Position numbers and translations under genes: made by a program. Source: a virus. Taken from it: a stretch of 44,564 nt of DNA. The DNA lies in IMG/VR virus record IMGVR_UViG_3300030090_004789, positions 1-44,564 of that record; one strand, given 5' to 3'. Below, in pieces: positions 37,705-44,564 of this stretch (position 1 is the stretch's first letter; the number at the start of each line of letters is the position of its first letter). Under the pieces are notes generated by a model. The model was not told where the DNA came from and did no database searches. It was given only the letters and a program-made list of their open reading frames with translations.

Positions 37705-38145
37705 TTATTTTTGTAATGGGATCAGTTGTTTAAACACTCGGTAACTGTCTAACTCACCAAATGCCCTGGTTCTAGACTTTACCCAGGGATCGTATGTTCC
37801 GTACACGAAGTGGTACCACCATTCTTTAGGAGCAGGTCTTTTTAGTTTCCATAACTCTACCGCTACTTCATCGTCTGCTAACTCGTAATCGGCAGCAAAT
37901 TTACCTAAAAATTTTAGTTTACCACCCCAATAATCTACTATTGCCTGTGCTGATTCAATGTAACAGTCTTTTCTCATTGCTCCCGATTTAATTAAAGCAT
38001 CGTAACCTGTTATTATTCTACCTGGAGATATAGTGCTTCCTACCTGACCGTGTTCCCATGCCATCATGGTTAGGCTCATAAAATAGCAACCGTAGTTATA
38101 TATTTCTTTTCTTTCTGAAAGAGAAGTTGACCGCTGTCCAATCAT
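37705..38145 (-). CDS. C39/DUF261-like cysteine peptidase, candidate endolysin
   Basis: 146 residues. YNYGCYFMSLTMMAWE (Cys about residue 20) and WWYHFVYGTYDPW (His about 112) give the Cys-His order of papain-like C39/DUF261 proteins, found in phages where the function is poorly known. There is no signal peptide. It is the only hydrolase candidate in the genome and lies next to membrane/coiled-coil frames that look like spanin or holin, so an endolysin role is likely. A distinct function such as peptide cleavage cannot be excluded. Confidence 0.6.
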   Translation of the reverse strand: MIGQRSTSLSERKEIYNYGCYFMSLTMMAWEHGQVGSTISPGRIITGYDALIKSGAMRKDCYIESAQAIVDYWGGKLKFLGKFAADYELADDEVAVELWKLKRPAPKEWWYHFVYGTYDPWVKSRTRAFGELDSYRVFKQLIPLQK

Positions 38146-38154
38146 GCGCGCTCC

Positions 38155-38466
38155 TTACGTCTTGGGTATTTTTTTAATCATTACCTGCCAAGCCTCAAGA
38201 GGCACGAACAGGTCTACTGTGGTATCAGATAAATGTACTGACTTCTTGTCTATTCTTACAAGTCGGTATTCAATATCATCAACTATGATCCTGCTCTGGT
38301 AACCAAGGCTACTGCTTCGGATAGAGAAGTAGAGGATATACCGCCTAATTACCGCTGTCAGGGTCTGGAATAAGCTGTACAACAGTATCAACCCGATAGC
38401 GTTCATAATTAAAGTTGGACTAAGACCTACAGCCATTTGTGATGCGATGTTAGTTACTGATTCCAT
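38155..38466 (-). CDS. Small membrane protein
   Basis: 103 residues. One hydrophobic segment about residues 15-42 (LSPTLIMNAIGLILLYSLFQTLTAVI) is followed by a basic stretch (RRYILYFSIRSSSLGYQSR) and a beta-rich C-terminal part (IIVDDIEYRLVRIDKKSVHLSDTTVDLFVPLEAW), like a tiny OB or SH3 unit facing the cytoplasm. It lies between tail genes and the peptidase gene, so a holin-like or lysis-related role is possible. No family recognised. Confidence 0.55.
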   Translation of the reverse strand: MESVTNIASQMAVGLSPTLIMNAIGLILLYSLFQTLTAVIRRYILYFSIRSSSLGYQSRIIVDDIEYRLVRIDKKSVHLSDTTVDLFVPLEAWQVMIKKIPKT

Positions 38467-38894
38467 TAGAGGTTATCGACTTCAGCTTTAATTTCTTTTC
38501 TTTTTTGCATCATAGCCTTGAACCTGACTATTGCAGCGTCAGAATTTGATGCTCCATCCAGCTTTGCTTCTTCTGCGTCTTCAGTAATTTCTGTCCTTAC
38601 ATATAAAGGATATTCTATTTCAAACCGTCTTCTGGTTTCGTTTTCTTTTTGCTCGTTAGTTAACTTGTCCGTTTCTTGTTTGGCTTTTCCATCTGTAATT
38701 TTCCATTGACGGTTTCCGTGTATGTCTTTTAAACTCGACATATCCGTAAATATTTTGTCATCTGACCAAAAATATTCCTTTCCGTCTGGTTCCTCTACTT
38801 TGCTTGTGGTTCCATCTTGGTTGATTATATCTGGAGCAGGAAACCATTTAGCTACCCTGTCACGAATAAACACCACTTTTCTAATGTACCTCAT
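38466..38894 (-). CDS. Tail-region hypothetical protein
   Basis: 142 residues from the ATG at 38894, which overlaps the previous stop (ATGA) and has GGAAG upstream; a start at 38924 would lie inside the upstream gene. Acidic and helical in the second half (KQETDKLTNEQKENETRRRFEIEY, then ITEDAEEAKLDGASNSDAAIVRFKAMMQKRKEIKAEV). Genes in this place after a tailspike are often tail-fibre assembly or attachment proteins; no motif confirms it. Confidence 0.55.
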   Translation of the reverse strand: MRYIRKVVFIRDRVAKWFPAPDIINQDGTTSKVEEPDGKEYFWSDDKIFTDMSSLKDIHGNRQWKITDGKAKQETDKLTNEQKENETRRRFEIEYPLYVRTEITEDAEEAKLDGASNSDAAIVRFKAMMQKRKEIKAEVDNL

Positions 38895-39346
38895 CGCATA
38901 ATTCTTCCATAATACATCATCCATAATCCGTCATCGACAGTTTGTCCGGCTGTGGTCCAATACTCAAATTTTCCAGGGTCAGTACCTCTAGCAGGTAATA
39001 TGTGCATCTGTGACAGCCTCGTACCTGAACCGCTTCCGCCATACGCTGCCTGACGAAATCCGATTTGTTCATCGCCGTCATTATTCCCCGTGTCGCCAAC
39101 TTCTCTATATTTGAGTATTCCCCATGTGGCAGATCCCGTTAGCATACAGTTTATCAATACAATTAAACACAGAACGTCCGTTCCTGCCAAAGAAGTAAAA
39201 TCGGCAGTTTCCCCTCCGGCTGTTTGTGAAATTGAAGAGTCTGTTATATCGTAACTGCTTGATCGTGAGGTGGATTTTAACATCTCCACCTGTCCCTGAT
39301 AATATTTATTTTCTATTAACTGTATTGTTTTATCCCATGAATTCAT
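38891..39346 (-). CDS. Tail-associated hypothetical protein
   Basis: 151 residues, beta-rich with Gly/Ser/Thr (SRSSSYDITDSSISQTAGGETADFTSLAG) and aromatic residues in the C-terminal half (FEYWTTAGQTVDDGLWMMYYGRIMR). The ATG overlaps the end of the tailspike gene. Such a small beta protein next to a tailspike may be a receptor-binding tip or a chaperone. No family recognised. Confidence 0.5.
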   Translation of the reverse strand: MNSWDKTIQLIENKYYQGQVEMLKSTSRSSSYDITDSSISQTAGGETADFTSLAGTDVLCLIVLINCMLTGSATWGILKYREVGDTGNNDGDEQIGFRQAAYGGSGSGTRLSQMHILPARGTDPGKFEYWTTAGQTVDDGLWMMYYGRIMR

Positions 39347-41361
39347 TAATATAATGTCCCCGTTCCACTGTCAGCTAGACAGTTGTTATTGCTGTTTTGA
39401 TACCCTGTTGGGTACATTCTGACTTCGTCTACATATAAATATTCATCCGCACCTGAAGCTGTCCACGCAAAGTATATATTTACCGCCGTAGCTGCCGTCC
39501 TGACAGTTCGTGTGACTGTTATTCTTTGCCAACTACCGTAAGTGTTAGCAGCACCTCCGCTTGTCCATCCCCAACTGCCTTGATAGTCCTGAAATGTTAT
39601 TCCAAAGTTTGTTCCGGTTATACCTACTCCGGCAGGAATGTAACAATAAGCTGTTATGGTATACTCAACTCCTGAAACTATGGCATGTAAATCGTCTGTA
39701 GCAGCGGCGTTGTCGTGAAGATACATATACACTGTTCCACTACCGTTGCTTATCATTTTATGGCTATAGCTACCAGAATATTTCTGTTCACTGGACCTTG
39801 CAGAAGTACCTTTAAGATTAGACGTAGCTGCGGTTCCGTCTATAGAAGGTCTAGTTGTGGACTCACAGCCTCCTAGTTGTACCAACTGTCCACAGTCAGA
39901 TACTTTATTCCCTGACAGGAAGGTTCTGTCTACGTTTGAATCGGCTATCACTATGCCTGAATTGCAGTTATCTATAACATTAGTCAACACCGCACAGTCG
40001 TCAGGATGGTCACTTCCAGAAGTTGCTAAACGTATTGCTGCACCGCCAGCATCAGCTTTGTTCCACCCTTTTAAGTTGTAAATAGTGTTTCCCTGTATGT
40101 TTTTTCTTTTTCCTCCAGTGTTGGTTATACCTAACGCTTCAGCGTTAACGTTTTGCGTAGTAATGTCATGTACCTGATTACCCTGTATTACCGTAGGTTC
40201 TGAAGTGCCTTCGTCTCCGATGATGCTAATTCCTACTAAGTCCACTCCATCAGATGAACTGGTAGATAAGTTGTACACCTCGCAATTTACTACCGATACT
40301 CCCCTGGTAGACTCATCGGGGGTTTCTGCTAAAATTCCGATACATCCGGTAGCAGAAGTTAAAGTGTGTACTACACAGTCTTCTATTATACCCTGCGTGT
40401 TATTAAGGTATATCCCCCTGTCGGTTCCGTTCTTTGCTATAACGTTTCTTATTATGGCGTTTTCGCAGTTGTTTACTTCCAGTCCATACCTGGTCCAGTC
40501 GTCGATAATAATGTTTTCTACCAGTATTTCAGACGCAAACTCTAAAAGTATGGCGTTTTTATTATTGGTGTCAGCCCTTGTTATTTTAAAGTTTTTTAGC
40601 TGTATCTGGTCACCAAAATACGTTCCGTCAGGATCGTGTAATGTCGTTATACCGTGGTAAACGTGATCCACATCTATCACCGAGCCTGTGTATGCTCCTT
40701 CTATAATACAGCCGTTACGCAAAAATACGGATGTGTTTTCTATTTTTATTGTCCCACTGGTCAAGGTAACTATACCGCCACTAAACGCTTCTGAAACATA
40801 CCTGAGAGCAGCGTTTAACTCCACCTCGTCTTCCACTCCGTCACAGTAGTAGTCGGCTTTCTCTACATAAGTAGAAGTTCCCACCACTACTGATGGTGCT
40901 TGTTTTTCTCCGTCACCGCAAAAAATGATCTTTTCGTTGTCAGATATAATAGCTCCCGAACTGTCTTCGCTTGCTCCTTCACCAGAAAGAAACAGTACTC
41001 CTATTCTTCTCCAGTCCTCGTTGTCGGGATGATAATAAGAAAAGTATCTGTCGTTATACACCGGCACTCTTGCGTCTACATGAAAAATTCCCATTCTGTC
41101 CATATAAATATAATAATGCTTACCCGTGTCAGGACTTGTTTCTACCCAATCGTTACCTGATAAATAGTAGTCTACTGGTAGTTCCGTACTTACTCCGCCA
41201 ATATTAGCCATGCCGGCGGTTATCTTTACCTGATAACTGTCCTGCCAAATAGGTTGCAGTCCTTCCTTGTAAGCCGGCGGAAGGTTAAACACCTCACTTT
41301 GGGTGTCAATAGTATCGTGGTAATTTCTTGCTGCTATTACTCTTCTGAAAGAGTCGCTCAT
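39346..41361 (-). CDS. Tailspike/tail fibre with right-handed beta-helix
   Basis: 671 residues. An N-terminal part (about 1-150) likely binds the virion. From about residue 165 (ADYYCDGVEDEVELNAALRYV, the classic opening of pectate-lyase-type tailspikes) to about 500 runs a right-handed beta-helix with repeated short turns (ILVENIIIDDWTRYGLEVNNCENAIIRNVIAKN, NTQGIIEDCVVHTLT, in short repeats). The last 150 residues form a jelly-roll, carbohydrate-binding-like domain (YSGSYSHKMISNGSG, AWTASGADEYLYVDEVRMYP). It should bind and perhaps cut a surface glycan. No catalytic residues can be assigned by eye. Confidence 0.8.
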   Translation of the reverse strand: MSDSFRRVIAARNYHDTIDTQSEVFNLPPAYKEGLQPIWQDSYQVKITAGMANIGGVSTELPVDYYLSGNDWVETSPDTGKHYYIYMDRMGIFHVDARVPVYNDRYFSYYHPDNEDWRRIGVLFLSGEGASEDSSGAIISDNEKIIFCGDGEKQAPSVVVGTSTYVEKADYYCDGVEDEVELNAALRYVSEAFSGGIVTLTSGTIKIENTSVFLRNGCIIEGAYTGSVIDVDHVYHGITTLHDPDGTYFGDQIQLKNFKITRADTNNKNAILLEFASEILVENIIIDDWTRYGLEVNNCENAIIRNVIAKNGTDRGIYLNNTQGIIEDCVVHTLTSATGCIGILAETPDESTRGVSVVNCEVYNLSTSSSDGVDLVGISIIGDEGTSEPTVIQGNQVHDITTQNVNAEALGITNTGGKRKNIQGNTIYNLKGWNKADAGGAAIRLATSGSDHPDDCAVLTNVIDNCNSGIVIADSNVDRTFLSGNKVSDCGQLVQLGGCESTTRPSIDGTAATSNLKGTSARSSEQKYSGSYSHKMISNGSGTVYMYLHDNAAATDDLHAIVSGVEYTITAYCYIPAGVGITGTNFGITFQDYQGSWGWTSGGAANTYGSWQRITVTRTVRTAATAVNIYFAWTASGADEYLYVDEVRMYPTGYQNSNNNCLADSGTGTLY

Positions 41362-44300
41362 GAACCTACCTGTCGAGTCGTAATTCCGCCTCTTCTTTTC
41401 CAGTAATCTTCACTTCTGTTCTGGTATCCAGGCAAATATCTTCTTTGTGTTTGCAGTAGCTTCTCGGATTCCCGATAGATGTCTTCCCTTCTTCTGTCTG
41501 CCTGTACTTCCTGTTCGTATTCTTTTAACCGCACCCCAAAGTAAAAAGCTATAGTACGGAACAGCTCATTCATGCCTTCGTAATAATCCACCTTGCCGGA
41601 CACCCTTTCTATAGCATCTTCAAATTCAGGGTCTACTACCTTTACCCCTTCTTCGATGCTCTCTATTACTTCAGCCAGTGTTCTTAATCCAGGCAGGTTG
41701 TTGTCTAATATTCTTTGCGCCCTTGCATCCATTACTACCCTGTTATCATCCCTTGCTACATCAACACCTATGCCTTCACTAAAACCACTCATTCTCATAA
41801 AGCCGTCAAGAAAGTTCAGCACCTTGGGAGATTTAGCAAAGAACTGCAATATTGTGGGTGCTATCTCCATAGTAAAGGTTCTTCCTCTTTGTTGTGGTTC
41901 ATCCCCACCTATTTCTATCATGGAATATCTTCCGCCCTTAATATTTTTATCCCTAAAGAAGTCCCTGCCGGTGACTACTTCAGCTATAGTTTTAATTATC
42001 GGGTGGGCGGAACTTGTAATAGTTCTTGAGGTGTCCTTTAAATCCATTTTAGGCAACATGGTTTCACGGTCAAAAGTAATCGGTAGCATATTAAGGTCCA
42101 TTACCGCCATTTCAGGTTGTAACAGCATTCTTCTTCCTTCTTTCTCTGTTGATATCGGGAAGAACCCTTCGTCCTGCATCCAGTCAGGCATTAATTCATA
42201 ATCAAAGTCTTCATCTTTCGCAAACACGCCAATAGTCTTGGGTAGTATGCTGTACATGTCCCTGTATAACACGAGTCCTGATAACTGGTTCGCTATGTTC
42301 TTTCTTAACCAGGTATAAAACGGTATTACATTCTTCATTACTTTTTGCTCAAATTGTGTTAGGTCGCCATAGTCAAGGAACCACTTCTTGGCTTCGTTGG
42401 AAGCATACTCTAACGCTCCTGGGGTACTTACCCCACCAGCCCTTTCAAAGTCTTTTATAAATGACATAAACCGTGCATGGTTTTCAATTATATTTCCTGC
42501 TCCCCTTGAAAGCCTGAACCCTAAGAAGTCCCTCGAAGCAGGGTTATAGGTTTCAGGTTTTTTTAAAGACTTCTCTAACGTATCCCTGCCGAGTAACTCG
42601 CCTATTGTTTCTTCTACATCGAAACCCATAGTACGCTGGGATATAACATCTTTCTCTAGCGCTATCTCTGCTAACTCCCGAATAGTTAAACCGCCAACCG
42701 TTGTTTCCAGCATCATCTTTGCCTGTGTTGGTGTTAAATCCATGTTACCTTTAAGGAATTCATAGTACTTATTACGGTTAAGACCATAAGAAGTTCCCAC
42801 AAGTGCTTTTACCTGGCTTGCAGGGTTCATCCAGTCCCATCCGTGTTTTAAAAACCCCTGCATGTGGTTGGATACTGCATTCCTCATATGGAATCGTGGA
42901 GTCATTGTCGCCCACCCCTTCCACACGCTGGTAAACCATGACCAGAAATCACGCATTCCCTTTAACCCTTCGTCAGTATTGGCAGCGTCATGGGTTCTGT
43001 TTATTATCTCTGCCAAGTCATCATCAAATAAGTAACCCTGCAAAGAAGGGTCCCTGGAAAAAGACAACCCCTTACTTGGCGCTCCTGTCGTGTGCAGAAA
43101 ACTTTCTAAATTTTTTACCTCTTGTTCGTTGCGTTTGCCTGGTATTCTGCCGGATATATCACTTATAGGGATGCCAAACTCTTTAAACTGGTTAATCATG
43201 TTTGACCTTGTGACTGCTCTTGCGTGAAGCATTGCCCTGTAGGCATAGGCTTCTTCAAGATCAAGACTTATGTTAGCTTGGTTTTTATTTTTTAACACAT
43301 AATCTAAATATTGATCATCCGTATAATGGGCGCCTATTTCTTTGTTTTTTATTGCGCTTTCTTTTCCTTGCCTAATATAATCCGGACCCCAAACTGCTCT
43401 TAAATAAGCCTTATTGGCTTGGTAGGTTGCTTCCGGACTTAATACTTTTTCTTTAGTAAAGATAGGTTTAGAAGTGCCTATTTGTTTTCCACGTCTAGGT
43501 TCGCCTGTAACGGATGCCGTTTTTCTAAAAGTTGGTAAATAGTTAATCTCCAAATTAACCGCTCTTTCTATGTTTCCTTCTTTATATATCTGGTTCTCTA
43601 TGTTTCTCCAGTCTTCACTGGTAGCCTTTAGTTTGTCATAGGCTTCTAATATCCTGTCTCTTTGGTTCGGGTCTTTAGCTTTGTCGTTTATTATATTTCT
43701 GGCAGTAATAGAAAGGTCGTAATCTATAGTTCTTCCCCCTGCTTCTAACGTTTCCCCAACTATTTCATAGGCTTCACTTATTGAACTACGCAGGAGGTCT
43801 TTATCTCCTTCGTCTAATCCTGCGAACAGTTTTTGTATCCGCATAGTCTGGTCTGATACTATCTTGTGGTAACCGCTGTCTAACTCACGGTTCTTTAGCC
43901 TTAGCATATTTTGGTAGGGTGAACCGCCGAAACCGAAAGCCTTTCTAATGCTTCCTACTACTCCAGTGTTCATTACCGTCCACCAGGCGTTGGATAGTTT
44001 TTCTCCAGCAGGACTCCTTCCTATCTTCTCTCCCATCTCATTCCAGAACTTTGCTAAAGGACGATTGCCGTATTCAAACACGGTTTTACCCATCATCCTT
44101 GCCGCACCTCTACCAAAAGGGTCGGTTGCTTCTTCTCTTAGTTTTAACAGTCCTTCCCTGCTTCTTTCTGCAAGTCCTCCACCCGTTTTATCTATTACTT
44201 TGCCAGATAAATCTTTTAAAGGCATTCTGACATGCCTTCCTGCCATTTGCCCTAAATCTTCTTTTAGAGTCTTGTCTAATATGTTTTCTGCTACTTCCTG

Positions 44301-44564
44301 CCCTAACTTTCCTTTGTATTTGTCTAACAGTTCCTGTCTGGACAGAACGGTGGCATCTTTTAACGCTCTGGAGTAGATATCACCTGCCCATTTAGCAGCT
44401 TGTTTTGTCCCCAGATTTTGAAGGAATTTATCTCCTGCTTTACTGGCTGTTTTCTGCATAGTTTCCGATAGCACTGTCCTTGCAAACACACTTGCCGCCG
44501 ATTTAGCAGCAGCACCTGTTCCAAGGGTTAAATAAGTTAATGGATCTAGTAATACATCAGCGGC
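41358..44564 (-). CDS. Large internal virion/DNA-ejection-like protein, main part (continues from 563..1)
   Basis: The open frame runs off the right edge and joins the N-terminal part at 1-563 to give about 1205 residues in all. Mostly helical. Recognisable blocks: MTPRFHMRNAVSNHMQGFLKHGWDW in the middle, FLDYGDLTQFEQKVMKNVIPFYTW and RKNIANQLSGLVLY, which recur in very large virion proteins of podovirus-like phages. Long charged helices occur near both ends. No lysozyme or polymerase motif is evident. The gene follows the 476-residue coiled-coil gene across the join and precedes the tailspike (4-base overlap). It probably enters the cell with the DNA. Confidence 0.75.
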   Translation of the reverse strand, partial: AADVLLDPLTYLTLGTGAAAKSAASVFARTVLSETMQKTASKAGDKFLQNLGTKQAAKWAGDIYSRALKDATVLSRQELLDKYKGKLGQEVAENILDKTLKEDLGQMAGRHVRMPLKDLSGKVIDKTGGGLAERSREGLLKLREEATDPFGRGAARMMGKTVFEYGNRPLAKFWNEMGEKIGRSPAGEKLSNAWWTVMNTGVVGSIRKAFGFGGSPYQNMLRLKNRELDSGYHKIVSDQTMRIQKLFAGLDEGDKDLLRSSISEAYEIVGETLEAGGRTIDYDLSITARNIINDKAKDPNQRDRILEAYDKLKATSEDWRNIENQIYKEGNIERAVNLEINYLPTFRKTASVTGEPRRGKQIGTSKPIFTKEKVLSPEATYQANKAYLRAVWGPDYIRQGKESAIKNKEIGAHYTDDQYLDYVLKNKNQANISLDLEEAYAYRAMLHARAVTRSNMINQFKEFGIPISDISGRIPGKRNEQEVKNLESFLHTTGAPSKGLSFSRDPSLQGYLFDDDLAEIINRTHDAANTDEGLKGMRDFWSWFTSVWKGWATMTPRFHMRNAVSNHMQGFLKHGWDWMNPASQVKALVGTSYGLNRNKYYEFLKGNMDLTPTQAKMMLETTVGGLTIRELAEIALEKDVISQRTMGFDVEETIGELLGRDTLEKSLKKPETYNPASRDFLGFRLSRGAGNIIENHARFMSFIKDFERAGGVSTPGALEYASNEAKKWFLDYGDLTQFEQKVMKNVIPFYTWLRKNIANQLSGLVLYRDMYSILPKTIGVFAKDEDFDYELMPDWMQDEGFFPISTEKEGRRMLLQPEMAVMDLNMLPITFDRETMLPKMDLKDTSRTITSSAHPIIKTIAEVVTGRDFFRDKNIKGGRYSMIEIGGDEPQQRGRTFTMEIAPTILQFFAKSPKVLNFLDGFMRMSGFSEGIGVDVARDDNRVVMDARAQRILDNNLPGLRTLAEVIESIEEGVKVVDPEFEDAIERVSGKVDYYEGMNELFRTIAFYFGVRLKEYEQEVQADRRREDIYRESEKLLQTQRRYLPGYQNRSEDYWKRRGGITTRQVGS
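44413..44564. repeat. Right copy of imperfect terminal overlap
   Basis: Matches 1-152 without gaps, with 10 differences, in the same reading frame. Six of the ten lie in the first 20 aligned bases or in the cluster at 44441-44443, as expected if one contig end diverges from the other. Collapsing the two copies restores one uninterrupted gene. Confidence 0.85.

Overview
The window is essentially one complete genome of a tailed bacteriophage. The gene set is podovirus-like: terminase, portal, scaffold, HK97-type capsid, head-tail adaptor, nozzle-like protein, three large internal or ejection proteins and a tailspike, with no tape measure, sheath or major tail-tube gene. The last 152 bases (44413-44564) repeat the first 152 (1-152) with 10 mismatches, and one open frame runs across the join. 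The molecule is therefore best read as a circular or circularly permuted map of about 44,412 bp from a population with strain variation. No integrase, repressor, DNA polymerase, RNA polymerase or tRNA gene was recognised, which suggests a lytic phage that uses host polymerases. The host is not identifiable from this sequence. Strong AGGAG ribosome sites point to a bacterium, and the sugar genes point to one whose surface or flagella may carry nonulosonic acids.

Layout. (1) On the minus strand from about 21.6 kb down to 1 and across the join to about 37.7 kb lies the late region: small terminase, small membrane and secreted proteins, a 2OG oxygenase, large terminase, four sugar genes, portal, scaffold, capsid, decoration proteins, adaptor, nozzle, internal virion proteins, tailspike, and a lysis-like block (C39/DUF261-like hydrolase plus two nested membrane/coiled-coil frames). 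(2) On the minus strand from about 37.0 down to 27.8 kb lies the replication region (helix-turn-helix/zinc-ribbon initiator-like protein, DnaB-type helicase, Cas4/RecB-like nuclease, HNH protein), followed by a second sugar cluster. (3) On the plus strand from 21.7 to 27.8 kb is the only block of opposite polarity. It is AT-rich at its start and holds small unknown genes, a C5-cytosine methyltransferase with a second gene nested in another frame, intrinsic terminators, two arrays of a TCGACRAACTAAG-like repeat, and a hammerhead ribozyme. A candidate holin at 20.75 kb also lies on the plus strand.

The most striking content is a near-complete nonulosonic (pseudaminic-type) acid pathway split over two places. 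PseB-, PseC-, PseI/NeuB- and PseH-like genes plus a Maf/DUF115 glycosyltransferase-like gene lie at 27.9-32.3 kb. An SpsF/NeuA-like cytidylyltransferase, a pseudaminic-associated methylase, a HisF/WbuZ-like protein and a PseA/WbpG-like amidotransferase sit between large terminase and portal. The second location ties synthesis of the activated and possibly acetamidino- or methyl-modified sugar to virion assembly. The simplest reading is that the phage makes a modified sialic-acid-like sugar and attaches it to a virion or host surface protein. PseG- and HisH-like functions were not found.

A second notable element is a type I hammerhead ribozyme (24799-24851) with an intact core, placed between two plus-strand genes just upstream of a ribosome binding site. 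All functional calls come from reading motifs by eye; no database search was run.
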